NCBI RefSeq assembly: GCF_000264905.1
Contig: NW_006763160.1
Span: 62,001-126,000, forward strand
Reading direction: 5' to 3'
Source of the DNA: Stereum hirsutum FP-91666 SS1
Lineage: Eukaryota; Basidiomycota; Agaricomycetes; Russulales; Stereaceae
DNA: 64,000 nt
The notes beneath the pieces are model-generated. The model made no database searches and had not been told where the DNA came from. It saw nothing but the letters and a program-made list of their open reading frames with translations. The stretch's first letter is position 1. Every line of letters begins with the position of its first letter. The position numbers and the translations under genes were made by a program. This document shows positions 24,979 through 37,784 of the stretch, piece after piece.

Positions 24979-27637
24979 ATGTCCGAACAGCACGAGCAGT
25001 GGGGCGCACACTCTAAACTTGCACCGACAGCGTATCAGCCTGGCGTTAGTGAGCCCTACGTGCCACCCAGCGGTCCGCCTCCTCCTTCTGGTTATGGCCC
25101 TACCAAAGAGACCATGGATCCATACGAAGGAGATAGGTTCAAGCCAAGGAAGACGGTGAATGATCCACTGGTTCTACTTTTGTTCATCGCTCAGGTGAAT
25201 GATGAAGTTCATTACTCCAATGGTGGACAAAAATGCTCACGGCCCTGGGCGCATCCTGCGCGATCATTCATAGTTCGCCGGGTTTGTCGTAGTATCTGCA
25301 CTTGCTCTTTCAACTTGGATCTCCCAGGGTGGACTTGGCGGTGGTCTGGGGAGTGGCAACACGGGGACTTCCGTTACCTTGGACAGGTGGGTTCATTCTG
25401 TATACCATTCGCATAAATTGAGTCGCTGAAATACTGGAATTATAAAGACATACTGTGTATCTTCTCCTCTTCGTTGCGGCCGCAGGCTTGGTCTTGTCCA
25501 CTTTCTACCTTATTCTTACACGACTATTCACGACGCTGATCATGCACATCACATTGATTCTCTCGATCATGTTAAACATGTGTGTTCATCGCTCTGTATT
25601 GTCCTCGAGGTCACACCTTGCTGAGATGACCGTGACTATGCAGCGGTATCTGTGCCTACTATTGGGTCACAAAATACTATTGTAGGTCTATTATTCGCAT
25701 TTTATTCTCGATTTCTACCTAATATACTACTCTGGACAGCCGGCGCCATTATTTTCACCGTCATCGCCATCCTGTCAATACTGTCCTACTTCGGGTTCCG
25801 GAGTCGTATCCCTCTCGCATCGCTTTTGTTGCAGGTAATGCTGAAGGCCATCTTATTTAACTACGAACCCAATTTGGAACATCCTCCTGTCTCCGAATTA
25901 GGTTGTCATGGATGTTAGCAAGCATCATCCTGTGGTTTATGTCGTCGCATTTGTGGCTGTGCTTCTCCAAGCGGCTTGGAGCGTGTGCGTCTCTTCCGAA
26001 TCATCCCTATGGGTTGTCTGGCTGATCATTGATCGTTCAGTTGGTACACCTTCACAATCATCGCAACGTCCGTGTTTTCAATATGTCCGAGGGACTTCAC
26101 CGGAAGCTGACACTCAGTCTGCACACAGGTATGCGAAGTGGACTCCAGGTAATCCATGTAAGTGGCGCTTTTCCACTCTGCCACTATACAATACACTTTA
26201 CTGACAATGCTCGTACCCAATGCCACGGTACAAAGCCTGCAGCCAAGGAACCTCTTGCTCCTCAAGCACCGTTGCAGGCCTCATCTTCTTCCTCACGTTC
26301 TCCTACATCTGGACGTCTATGACCATCGGAAACGTTGCACTTGCAACCCTCGCTGGAGGTCCTTTCGGTTGCTGGTACTATTTCGGACCCCGCGCATCCG
26401 AGGGAACGGGGGGAATGATGCCAAAGAATCCAACTTTGACGGCATTTGCGAGAGCGTCGACGCTTTCTTTGGGATCTATCGCCTTCGGATCGTTAATAGT
26501 GACGATATTGGAGGTGATGAGATTGATACTCCAGGCATTGAGGAATAACTTGTACGATTCGGATCACCGTGAGTGCTCTCCCTGGTCACCGCTTCCATTC
26601 TACCTTGCTTCCGCAATCACTGTTTACGGGGCCGCTGTGAGAACATCAAGGCTAACAAAATTTTGGCTTCTAGCGATCATGGCGGTTGTAGCATGCTGTG
26701 CGGACTGTTTTGTAGGGTGCATCGAGGGCATCGTGCAGTATTTCAACCGGTAAACATGACATGATACTGTATGTACGTACACGATTGAACTTTACTGACG
26801 AACTGGATTGGACAGATACGCTTATATCGAAATCGGTGGGTTCTCTCAGTTAGACTTCCATTCATTGTGCTTCTTAACATCCCTGCCATCAGCGTTATAC
26901 GGAAAGCCTTACGTTCAAGCCGCGAGAGACACATGGTCCTTGTTAAAGGACAGAGGTATAACCCATTCTGTATTGATCATCCTCGAACGCCAACAAGAAG
27001 GTTTTTCTCAGGTGTCGATGCACTCGTCAATGACTCTCTCGTAGGAACCAGTAGGTCTTGTGATGTTTTATAATTAATTACGCGGAATATTGACACCTTT
27101 TTCGCCCAGCATTGACTTGGGGTGCATACGCCATCGGCATGCTATGCTCGCTCTTCGGCTACCTCTATCTGCGGTGTATGTTGTCCTCCGATGCTTCTAA
27201 TTCTCAGGCATGGCTCAGATTTCTGCTCGAAAACAGACACGGATCCCTCGTACAACAGTGAAGGGCAATACACGGCACCGATCTTGCTCTACTCTTTCCT
27301 CATCGGCGCTCAGCTAGGTATGAACGAAGCTTCAACAACGTGACGGGCTCGACTGACGGTTTTGTGTGCCGGACAGAACTCACCTTGTCTTCTGCAATCC
27401 AAGCGGGCGTTTCCACTATGTAAGATTTTTGACACGTTATGTGTGCGCCCACACTGACCAAGTACTGCAGTTTCGTCGGTCTCGGCGAAGATCCCGGTGT
27501 GCTGGCGATACGTGCTCCAGCATTGTTCGGGGTACGAGTTTGTTGATCGCCTTACTGAACAGAAACATCTGACCGTGGTGTTATAGATGATTGCGGACAG
27601 GTACCCTCAGGTCGTTTCTGGCGTTCCACGCGTTTGA
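24979..27637 (+). CDS. PNS1: choline-transporter-like membrane protein Pns1 (SLC44/CTL family)
   Basis: Polytopic plasma-membrane protein of the CTL family; the yeast homologue's substrate is unsettled. Eighteen exons splice to 521 aa: 24979-25194, 25274-25386, 25448-25579, 25644-25681, 25740-25834, 25902-25984, 26041-26067, 26129-26157, 26236-26568, 26674-26749, 26816-26835, 26893-26955, 27012-27050, 27110-27175, 27237-27317, 27377-27419, 27471-27531, 27587-27637. The N-terminus is Pro/Tyr-rich, then KTVNDPLVLLLFIAQ starts TM1. About ten hydrophobic segments follow. Family signatures include AYYWVTKYYSGAIIFTV, WYTFTIIATYAKWTPG, ADCFVGCIEGIVQYFNRYAY, DRGVDALVNDSLVGT and FVGLGEDPGVLAIRAP. Exons as short as 20 nt are needed, and all phases match. 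Several donors are non-optimal (GTCCGT at 26068), so single junctions could shift slightly. Confidence 0.93.
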
Positions 27638-28007
27638 ACTGAGTGGCTCTTCCGAATCGCTCGAGATAGAATCGCGACACGGCGGTACATACTACCTCAC
27701 GCCCATGTTGCCGTAGATATTTTTAGGACTTTCTGTATCAGTCATATACAAGAATATGTAGTCAGTCGCCATGGACGTAGTGCAATCCTCAACTACCCTT
27801 CTGAACAGTGATGAGATGCAAGATGAACTTGCTCCATCGGTCTGCTCTCGGACCGGGAGTATGGCGAAGTTACTTATGACAGGACGGGAGATGCCGGGTG
27901 CTGCTCTGTACGTCATCGGGAGTCTGCTGCCGCGTCAACGGTCTCTACAACCTTTTCACCTCGTACCGATACTATCTTCCGACAGTCTTGACTTCTTGTG
28001 ATCCAAG
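27638..28007. other. PNS1 3' region
   Basis: 370 bp between two same-strand genes; no ORF of note and no visible element. Confidence 0.5.
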
Positions 28008-28922
28008 ATGAGGAAGACATCGTATGCTATCACTCTTGTTGTCGTTGCCGTCACCCTCATCTTGGTATGTCGTCTTATTTCTTACGTTCAATCATCTCTT
28101 ATACCCAACATTCATCCAGAGCATCGTCTCTACAAGGCGCAATGACTGGTCAGCATCAACTCTGCCTTTACTCTTACTGTCCGAGTCAATCCCCCTGACC
28201 ATGTTTGAAAACACAGGATCGTCGTAAAGGGCACTGATATCTTCACTAGACGGGTCACTGTCCAGTACGGCCTCATGGAACGTTGCGAACGTCAAATCCT
28301 CGAACTTCCCGGTCCCTCTGACGGTGGTAAAATCGAATACACAGATTTCAGCTGCCGCCCTTTCCCCGCCAGTGTTACCGACCGCTGCGAGAAGAATAAC
28401 CGCCACTTCTGCACCGCCTGGACCTCAGCGGCGTACGTCGCAGAGCTCGGTGTCGGGTTTGGCGCGTTGGCGGTGTTGAGTGTCATCTTCGGGGTCAGCA
28501 CGCACTCCAGGAGAAGGAGGATTTGGAGGGTCACAGCGGGGCTGACGGCGTTGCACGGTATGTCTATATTCTTTTTCCTACTTCGGATGGAGATGCTGGT
28601 CGAGCTCGCTGCTGAGGGCTTTTGGCCATGCGCAGCTATCTTTACTATGATCACATTTGCTGTCGTCACCGATCAATATCGCACTTCTCGCTACGCTGGC
28701 TTCCTTTACGCTCACTACGGTTAGTTTGAGCTCCCAATCGTGTTGATACAAAGAACGGAGTTCTGATCTTGGCCACTCATAGGGCCGTCCTACTACGCGA
28801 ACATTGTCGCGTGGGTAGCAGCGACATTGGCAACCTTTGGCGTAATCATCACGGGAATCTCCTCCGACAAGGGTCACCGCTGGGCTGCAGGAAATCGCTC
28901 CTATGCTCCCATTGAGGGCTGA
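28008..28922 (+). CDS. predicted four-TM membrane protein (Sur7/claudin-like), function unknown
   Basis: Exons 28008-28064, 28120-28148, 28217-28719 and 28783-28922 give 242 aa. TM1 is at residues 5-19 (AITLVVVAVTLIL). An extracellular loop follows, with YGLMERCERQ and spaced cysteines (CRPF, DRCEKNNRHFC). Then come three more hydrophobic segments (about 120-140, 150-170 and 195-220) and a short cytoplasmic tail. One TM, a cysteine-bearing loop and three more TMs is the layout of the Sur7/PalI and claudin superfamilies, which organise membrane domains in fungi; that link is inference from topology, not a clear motif match. The exon 2-3 join restores NDWIVVKGTDIFTRR. It is transcribed in the same direction as PNS1, 370 bp downstream. 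Confidence 0.75.
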
Positions 28923-29328
28923 ATGCTTTCCACGCCCCGACCACGACGATCACCTTCGTCCTTATGCCCTTTAAAGACCATACCTGGTGTAGATTCCCTT
29001 TGCAGCTCCGTGTACTTTATCTGAAGTCCCCTCTCACTCTTACTCTGATACATATATACATTGTCCGTTACTTTTGCATGCCTTCGCCTCGTTCTATGTT
29101 GTTTGTCCTTCTGCTTCTCGCATATTGAAACTCTTCTTGTTAGGGTCCGCAAGCAACGGAATCTCTTGTACATTATTTGCACATACCTGCCTTTCGTACA
29201 TGACGTTTTGTTCCGCTTTTATCTCACCAATCCAGTGGATTAGTGGACCGTTAGGGCCGGCAAGTTACAGCCTGTTATGTGTGTCCATGAAGATCGGCCA
29301 AGGCTGCAGAGATACCTCGGCCAGTCGA
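28923..29328. other. convergent 3' spacer
   Basis: 406 bp between the tetraspan gene (+) and the acyltransferase gene (-), presumably both 3' UTRs. Nothing else is visible. Confidence 0.5.
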
Positions 29329-31749
29329 TTAAATATCATCATACTCCCACTGCTCATACAACCTCAACGTTTCATTCCAATCCCTCTTTCGCCTCCTCCG
29401 AACGGAGAAATATTGTCTCTTGCCCCTTCCTTTCATCCTCCCCTTTGTCCGTCCCCTCCCCCCTTCCCCATCGCCATCGCCATCCACAAACACCGCCTCC
29501 GGATCCGCAGGTAATCCGAGCTCGTTCACCGCAAGATCCATAATTCTGACATACAGGTCCCTCCTGCGCTCCCGCAGTCTCGCGAGGGTAGACTTGCCGA
29601 CCCAGAGGAGGCGGGAAAGCGTGGCGAAGGCGCGGAACGATGACACGGCGTCTTCGAACCAACGGAGGGTGATCCACATGAGGAGTGGGGTGGTGAAGAA
29701 TGTGATGGGGGCGAGGGGCAGGGTAAGGAGGGTTGTGAGGAACCAGACGGCGAGGCCGGAGAGGAGGCCGTAGACGAGTTTATACCTGCGGAAGGGACGT
29801 GTAAGCAAGTGAGCAAGAGATTATAGAAAGGCGATACTCACTGGGCGACTTCATCCCAGACATCCCATGAGGGCCCCGTCTTCTTAAAATTGTGCACAGC
29901 GTAGTAAGTCGTGGCCCCAACAGGAGTCCATAATATGAGGCCCGGGATAGAGATCGACAATAAGAAGATGGCCCAGGTGAGGCGTATGATCATCCGGTAG
30001 AAGATGACAGGGCGAGGTAATGGTCGTCGAATGCGATCGTCTTTGATTCTGAGCCGGTAGAGGTCGGAGAGGTAGTTCTATTAAAGACAGCCCCTTAGCT
30101 CTGATTGAACCTCAAAAATAAAAGCATACATACTTTGAGATCCTCCTTCAACGTGGCCCAATCCTCCTCATCCTGTGCCTCATCCGCCGGAGACCTACTG
30201 CCACTCCCATTCGCCTCCTCTCCCTGCGTTTCGGAAATTCGCCCATTCTCATTTCCAGTTCCGTTCGCATCACCTGTGGCCCTCACGGGACTAGTAGACG
30301 TAGGTCTCGCTCCCTCCGCCTTGAATGCCTCCAAAAACGTCCTCACCACCCTCACGTAGTCCCCCAATCCCATACTGGTCCCTAACGGCGCATAAATTGG
30401 CGCCGCGAGTCTCGCCATGCGGATGAGCTCCCAGGACGGCGCGTCGAATGTGCCAGAGGCGATTTGAGCGTGAAGGTCCGAGGTAAGCGTGCGGATGTGT
30501 GTGTAGTCGACGGGCGAGAGGAGTTCAGGGCTGGTCTGAGAGTGCGGAGATCGAGGAGTGTGAAAAACGATGTCATTACGGGTAGTATTGGAAAGTCGAA
30601 GAAGAAGGGCAGAAGAAATATCATGGGAGGTCTTACCTTGGGGGCGAATTTGAGCGGAGGATGGAATGTCACGAGTACGTCGGATCGGAAATGTTGACGA
30701 TTCCTGTTGGGCCGCACAATTACTATGGTCAAAAGCAAAAAGTAGCAGGGTCCCTTCTTACATGTAGGTTATAGAGCATGTCAAGACCGACATCTCAAAC
30801 TCGGGATTGTCCCGGTTCCTGGAAAGAACGTCAGAAACGATTCGGGCCACTGATTTTATAAATAAATGAGCTACAAATACATATTGAGGCGAAGGGAGGA
30901 TTAAAACAAGTCTCACCTCCGGTCTTCAAAGGCGCGATAGTAGGATGATATCTTGACGCCCCCTCGGGAAACATACACACCGCATCACCGTGCTCAAGCG
31001 CCTGTCACGCCACAAGACATGTCAAGTAAACAGGGACTGTGCGTAATAATAGGACAACGAAGAGCAGACCTCTATGAGCTTGGCCATGACTTCCGTATTG
31101 TCTGCATTTCCGTCTGCGAAGTCTTTGCGACGCTTGATAGGTATTGTGCCCGCGGATTCGATGAGCCAACTTGTGAAGGTTCGTTTGCCGAACTGGGTGG
31201 ATTTGGCTGTGAGTCGAAGCATGTTTCGCTTCTGTGTGGATTCATCGCGATGAAAAAATGAAGAGGAGTAGAAAAGTAGAGCGTGACCATGAGAAAGAGT
31301 ATGGTATGACTTACCCTGGACGGGATGGCCGTCACGAGCAATCTACGGGGCGGATATGATTCAAAGGGCATGGTTACAAGGCAAGGATGGAACGTACAGA
31401 GCATCGGTCAGGGAGTTAGTGTGATTAGCACAGACCACGCTACATTCACCCGACGAATATTTGTTCAGTACGTGAGCACTACGAACAGGAACAAAGAGCG
31501 GACCATGGTTGGCCTGTGACAGGTATATTTTCAATTCCTTCGACAACTACAAAACGTCTCTTGAGTGAGTTTCATATAGCCTTTGAGGACCCTTCCACAC
31601 CTATTGTTCCGTAAAATATCTTGAGCACAAACTTGAACAAGAGACTGTCCACGTTCGAAGTCAGTGTTGAGGTCGGACTGAGATGTGGTAGTGGATGGCT
31701 CAGACCGAATAAGATAATACGACCATGGTCGCGGAGATCCTTTGGGCAT
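29329..31749 (-). CDS. glycerol-3-phosphate acyltransferase, Sct1/Gpt2 type (LPLAT family)
   Basis: ER-membrane enzyme that acylates glycerol-3-phosphate, the first step of phospholipid and triacylglycerol synthesis. Twelve exons (31706-31749, 31601-31644, 31504-31546, 31398-31439, 31315-31342, 31070-31231, 30917-31001, 30762-30849, 30637-30703, 30134-30535, 29842-30077, 29329-29785) encode 565 aa. Motif I is NHTNSLTDA with His50 and Asp56, the HX5D spacing also seen in Gpt2 (HANQFVD) rather than the usual HX4D. Motif III is FPEGASRYHP (132-141). Other signatures are WLIESAGTIPIKRRKD and SDVLVTFHPPL. Two hydrophobic regions near 385-405 and 440-480 anchor the C-terminal half, and the tail is basic. 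Residues 275-345 are a low-complexity Ser/Glu/Asn insert. The first four exons are under 45 nt, so the N-terminus is the least certain part. Confidence 0.88.
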
Positions 31750-32011
31750 AGCTGCTTGGTAGTGACTGTGCGGATGGGGTTAAGACATTAAGATTGGGAG
31801 CAACGGCGAGAGATGCTGCCTGCGTTGTATGTTTTGCCTCGCAAACGCGCAGTGTGGCGCGAGCAGTGAGCACCTTGGCGGTAATGCGGCCTGAATCACG
31901 TGAGCAGAAATTTCTGCAGCTCGTGTTCGCCACGGACAATTTCCAGTACATCCTCAGCTTGTCTGCACACCACCGTCTGCTCTGTGCCAGCCCTCTTCGT
32001 TGTTGCGGGCC
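31750..32011. promoter_or_regulatory. bidirectional promoter of acyltransferase and RRP12
   Basis: A 262-bp gap separates the two start codons of this divergent pair and must carry both promoters and 5' UTRs. I cannot assign a TATA box or factor site with confidence. Confidence 0.55.
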
Positions 32012-35000
32012 ATGTCTGACGGCCTTGAAACTGCTTTGGCCAAAATCAGGCCGCATACTTCCTCCAATCTCGCCCACCAAAAGGCACCGGCCACACTCTT
32101 GCACGCTCTTGAGGCCACCTTCGACGAGCAAAAGTCTGAAAAGTCCCCAACGGCATATTTCGCCGCACTCCTCACTACTCTCGATGGAACTCTCCAGAAT
32201 GAAAAGTCGTCAGGACCTGCTCTCGGCGACAGCGATCTCCTGCCCGCAGAACTTTACCTCCTAGCTCTTGTCGCACCCTTCGCTCCCCACCCTGTCATCC
32301 GGGCCAATGTCAACACCATTCTTTCTCTTACCGCCCCATTATTTCCCATCCTCAGCAAACATGCACCTCCTCTTCGATCACAACTTGGCTTATATGACGC
32401 CGTCCTCAAGGTCCTCGATCGCTCTCAGCTCGAGGTTCAAGCCGTCCGCCAGTCCTTCGCATCTATACTCCAACTCTGCCTCGATCCACGGCCCAAGGTC
32501 CGTAAAAGAGCAGCAGAAGTCATCAAGGAAGTTTTGGCATCCCCTCCAAGTCCACTCGCACTCCATCCGTACGCGGAGAGGGTTGCCGAATGGGTCAAGT
32601 CTATTTTGACAGACGTGAATGCGAATGCGCTACCAAAATCCAAGGCGCAGAGGACGGATGTAGAAAGTGGGGAGGTCGGCATACATCTGTTGGCCTTTTT
32701 GAGGCTTGTTCTGTTCAAGCTTCCTCCATCGGTACGGTTGCCTTACCTTTTCTGATATCCGTCCACGGTCCTAAACTCTGAATACAGTCACTCCCCTCTA
32801 TCGTCCCTCTGCTGCTCTCACTGCCTCGTCTTGGGAATCCATTTCTCTCCCAAACAGCCTACTCCATCCTGTCAGAACTCCTGTCCGTTCCCGATGATGA
32901 TTCAGAGGTTAACGTATCCGACGAAGTACCTGATATTCTCAAAGCCGTCCTATCCTCCCCTCCCCCTAAGACCGATGCAACCTTGGCTCCTGCATGGTTA
33001 GGGGTACTCGGCAATACCATGGTAGCTTTCAAAAGTGCTGACGCCGATGCCTCATCGGCGCAGCTAGGGAAAGCCTGGAAGGCTATGTGGCCCTTCCTTG
33101 AATCCAATGATCTATCCATTCGCAATGCCTCCGCCGAATCGCTGGGTCTCTTAGCTAAATGCTTCACGCCAGCCCTCATCACACCAGCCATAAGGGAATC
33201 GAACAAATCCGACGGTGGCGAACCCAAGACTCAGCTGAACAAGATCATATCCCAGACGGACAAGGCACTCGAATCGCTGGCATTTGCGCGCTCAATGCCT
33301 CAGCTGCTCTCCGTCATTTCCTCGCTGCTCTTAAACCTCCGGTATAGGGACTCTCCTGCGGCCTCCACGGCCGCAGAAATATTGCTTCTGCCGATCGTGA
33401 AGAAAATTGGGGACCTTCGTCTGCAAAAAGACTTTGAGCACAAGGAGTCGGTTGATGCGACCCTCGGCAGTGCGATGTCCGTAATGGGACCACAAGTGTT
33501 GTTGAGGGTCCTCCCCTTGAACTTAGAGCCTGCTGACCGGTACGTTTACAACGCCCAACATGTCGGCCCATTACTTGTCCATCACCTCTGTCATCATAAT
33601 CACCAATTAGCCAGCCACACCTGCACAAGCTATGCTAACTTATCTCGTCTCGATCTAACTCGATGGCTCTAGTTCAGCAGGCCGCGAACCTCGGGCCTTC
33701 CTCCTTCCCCTCCTCACTCAACCCCATTCATCTCCTCTTTCCCACTTCGTGTCCTACTTCGTCCCTCTCACGGAACGGATGTTCGAACTCCATCAAAAGG
33801 CGGATGCGGAAGGACGACAGGCTGAAGCGAAAGTTTGGACGGTTCTCATCGCCCAGATTTGGGCTGGTCTGCCGAGCTATTGTTGGGCCCCTGTCGACCT
33901 CCGTAAGGTGATTATTTCTCTCCATCTGTTAATCTGCTCTCGCAGGCCCCCGCTCGCCACCTAATTCAATCTGGCTAGCGTTCATCTATTTCATATTCTC
34001 ACACGTACCTTATTGACTAACCCGTCATCCCCATGTTTCATAGTCCCTGGATGCTGCCTTCTCTCAACTGCTCTCCGGGCTCCTCTACAACCAACCCGAG
34101 CTACGCCCGCCCATTCTCAGGGCCCTGAAACTCCTCATCGAGTCCAACAAGACCCTTGCCTCCTCGGATCAAGCCCTCATCGCGAAATCACCTGCGTTAT
34201 CCCGCGTTGACGCTATCTCCACCGATGATGCCGCTCAAAACCTTGAATTTTTGCGTGGGCAGGCGGAGAGTTGGTTGGCCGTGTTGTTTAATGTGTTCGG
34301 GAGCGTGAACCGCGATGCACGGGGTATTGTTGGCGACGTGATCAGTTCTTGGGCAAGCATCGCTGGTGAACAGGTCAGTGCGACGATCATACGCCCTGAG
34401 ATCTGACGTGGAGGCTGATTTTTGAACTGGTCGGTGTTTATTCAGGCAACCAGTCAAGCATTCCGCAAAGTCGTGAGCCTCTTCAAGACTAACGTCGCCA
34501 AGCCGCAACCAGCCCGAGGCCCCGATGGCGGCAGCGTGATCGCCATGACGCAGGACATCATGCTCCTGCTCCTACCTTACCTGTCCGCCACAGACAGCAC
34601 GGCGCTGTTCGAGCTCTGTCTCACGCACGAAGTCATCACCAATCAGGACAACGGCGTTCAGAAGCGAGGATACAAGATTCTAGCTAAGTTGGTGGAAGGC
34701 GGCAAGCTCTCAACATTGGACGTGGACTCGGTCGTGAAGAAACTGGACGAATTATCGGACGGGTTGGCGCCTGCGGCGAAGAAGGTATGAACGTAGTGGT
34801 TTGCACCAGGTTTTAATCAATACTGATATTGTTTTCTCCCAACAGGACCGATTCCATCTCTACACGAACCTTCTGCCTACAATCCCATCCAATGGTCTAC
34901 ACATCATTCCGTCGCTCATTCCGGAAGCCGTTCTCGGGACGAAGGAGCCTTCTGAGAAGGCTCGTAGTGCCGCATTCGATTTGATCGTGGCAATGGCGAA

Positions 35001-36598
35001 GAAGATGAGCGATGGAGGTGTAGTGAACCGTAATATGGTGGACGGAATGGATGTGGAGGAGGGTGGCTCTGCGGAAGGTCAGCACTACGTACTTGAGGAT
35101 GTCCTCATGAACTGACTAGTAAACCAGCTAAAGCGAGCGTTGAGGAATATTTGACGATGATCGCTGGTGGTCTCGCTGGAGCAACTCCTCACATGATCAG
35201 CGCAAGCATCACCGCTATTTCACGCGTTGTCTTCGAATTCAAAGGTAAATCGGTCGTTCTACCCCCGTACCGTTGTTGTTCGCAGTCTAATACGAGCTTT
35301 CATAACCACTAGACTCTATCACCCCTACCATGCACACCGAAATCTTCACGACCATCATGGTCTTCCTCACTTCGACTAACCGCGAGATCGTTAAATCGAC
35401 ACTCGGCTTCGTCAAGCTCTCCATACACACCCTCCCGCTTGATCTCATCCGCCCACACCTGCCACAACTCGTCCCTGCTCTGCTCGGTTGGTCACACGAC
35501 CACAAGAACCATTTCAAAGAGAAAGTCAGACACATATTCGAGAGGATGCTCAGAAGGTTCAAGTGGGACGAGGTCTACGGGTGTGCAGAGGGAGAGGAGG
35601 CCGCCAAGATGTTGGTGAACATCAGAAAGAGGAAGGAGAGGGCGAAGAAGAAGCGAGCCGCTGCCGCTGAGGAAGAAGATGGCGACGAGGTTCGTTTCTT
35701 TCGCTTTCTTTTCTTTTGATCTCGATGCTGAACTACGAGCGATCTCATAGAAACCCACCGGAAGGCCAGCTACCGGAGACGCCTTCGAAGACGTGTTGTA
35801 CGGCAGCGAAAGCGAGCTAGACGACAGCGACGAAGAAGGCGAAGCTCCCCAGCGGTCGGCGACCGCAGGAAAACAGCGTAAAGGTGGAGACTACGCAGCA
35901 CGCCTGCGGGTCGACGATGATGAGCCGATGGATCTTCTCGCTGGCGCCGCATCACGCATCACAAGTAAATATTTCTGTTTTATTCGCCGTCCTCGCCTTC
36001 CATCTCCCTCAGGTTCTAGTAGTTATATTGATATCGCCCCGTTACGTGCTCAGATGCCCAATCAGCTCGGAGACGGAAACCAGGTCAAGACGCCGCGCGC
36101 TTCAAAACGGACGACGACACCGGAAAGATGATCATTGACGAAGACGCCGACTCTGATGACGACGCCGGTGGCGCTCGTGCTCAGGAGGACGTCGAGGGCA
36201 CAGCCTATCGGGAGGCCATCACCTCTGCCGACGGTTTCACGAGAGGCCCGAACGGGCGAATCAAGTTCAACAAGGACACCAAGAAGAGGCGGAGAGAGAA
36301 CAGGGACGAGGGAGACGGTGACGTGGAGATGGGTGATGCGGATGGTAAAGCTGTGGCCCGACCAGGTAAGAAGAGGACGGAGGAGAAGTTAGGGAGAGAG
36401 TTCAAGGCGAAGGTGAGCCTCCTGAATGCTCGGTCGATACTGTCGATACGCCTGATGCTAACGATTTCTCTGTCTTTCCAGAAAGCTGGAGGAGACGTTA
36501 AAAAGGGAGGCGTGGATCCTTATGCATATCTTCCGCTGTCGCAAGCAGCCAAAAAGGGAGCCAAACACAGCCGCCTTGGCGTCGCTGGCAAACGATAA
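32012..36598 (+). CDS. RRP12: ribosomal RNA-processing protein 12 (pre-ribosome export HEAT-repeat factor)
   Basis: Nucle(ol)ar factor needed for pre-40S and pre-60S maturation and export. Eleven exons (32012-32731, 32788-33539, 33673-33907, 34044-34373, 34446-34784, 34846-35077, 35128-35244, 35313-35689, 35751-35964, 36054-36412, 36482-36598) give 1263 aa, close to the yeast protein. The N-terminus ETALAKIRPHTSSNLAHQ, the helical repeats through residue 1000 (for example PAYEADA-free HEAT arrays with FASILQLCLDPRPKVRKRAA), KYNIKK-like and FKWDEVYGCAEGEEAAKMLV, and the acidic then basic C-terminal tail (DDDAGGARAQEDVEG, then KKRRRENRDEGDGDVEMG) fit the family. An in-frame ATG at 32000 could add four residues. 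Introns are 50-136 bp, and the last is stop-free in frame, so retention would still encode protein. Confidence 0.92.
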
Positions 36599-36730
36599 TC
36601 CGCGTGTTGTACACGCCCATTGTAGCACATCCTGCTTGACATTCCCTAGATTTACATCATCGTATACATCACAGTCTGTACACCCGGCTTGTACTTCTCT
36701 CACTATTGTGACACAATCCTCTCGCCGTAT

Positions 36731-37757
36731 TCAGCCATACAATGTTTGATCCTGTGGCGTCCCGAACAGACCCTGCTGCCAGCTGAGAGGCTGCTTCCAT
36801 TCCCGTGTGTCTAGCGACAACACTTTGGAAATTGCAGTAGCCATCAAGAAGGCATCCGACCTGTTATCGCCCTCTGTCACGAACTGGAGGATTGAAGCTG
36901 TCGGAATATCCCACGCCGCCGGAAGCGAGGAGAGGATGCGTCGGGTCAGTCCTCCTGCTGGGATGAAGGGTATGGTGCTCTCGAGGTGTGCGGGGGCAAG
37001 CGGGTTTTGTGAGACTGGAGAGGTATAGGCTGGGATTGGTAGGGTGGATATGGTAGAGAGTGGCGTATCTTTCCAGGCAGGTGAGTTGGGTGGAACGATA
37101 TGGTATGTCGGCGTTCTGTGGTTGGTAACGGGTGTGAGTTTGTACGATCTTGGGGAGTCACAAGAAAAGTGGAACGTACATCATTTGTGCATCCGTTCGG
37201 TTGGAGAGGTCGACTCCAGAGAGGAACAGGATGGCAGAAAACTGTGAATCAGTGATGAACGCTAGCAACTTCGCAATGAAGTCCTCCTTCCGATCCTGTG
37301 TATGAGTATCAGTTAGATTACGCTGAGCGAGTATAGTTAGTGACGCGCCTTGAGCACAGGTGATCTCTGTTGTATCACCACGACATTGAACCCTTCGAAC
37401 CCTTCGTGCCCATAGACTGACCATAGAAAGAATCGATTGGTGAAGGGTCGAGTTGGCAAAAAGAATCTGTACATACGCTCAAGAGGAGTAGTGATCCCTT
37501 CTAGTCCATCTTCTCTCCCGCCAACGGCAGGTACAAGGTCTCTGGAATCGAATCGGCCTATGCACTCAAGCTCGAGCGAAGTTATGAGAAGACTCGAAGC
37601 GAGCTGGGAGATATTTCCTATGGATACGATGGGCTGCCCTTGGGGTTCAGATTAGCCTCTGCAATGACGAGAACCAGGACATACGCACGACAACCAAAAT
37701 ATTTCCCGCCAATGGTCTGGATGGCTCTCTGGGAAAGTAGAAGGCTGAAGTCGACAT
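36731..37757 (-). CDS. ADD66: proteasome assembly chaperone 2 (Add66/PAC2)
   Basis: Cytosolic chaperone that with PAC1 assembles the 20S proteasome alpha ring. Exons 37689-37757, 37477-37633, 37349-37416, 37180-37295 and 36731-37115 give 264 aa, the normal family length. Signatures: PREPSRPLAGNILVVPIVSI followed by GNISQLASSLLITSLE, FDSRDLVPAVGG, SGVDLSNRTDAQM, IPAGGLTRRILSSLPAAW and FVTEGDNRSDA. Intron 3 (37296-37348) seems to start GCGCGT after CTCAAG; the GT three bases downstream gives a frameshift and stop with every acceptor, so a GC-AG intron is inferred. The gene is convergent with RRP12 (132 bp apart). A MITE begins only 27 bp upstream of the ATG (target duplication 18 bp upstream), so the native promoter lies at least 1.1 kb farther away. 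Confidence 0.92.
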
Positions 37758-37784
37758 GTTTGAGACGCAAGAGTGGTTTGTGGG

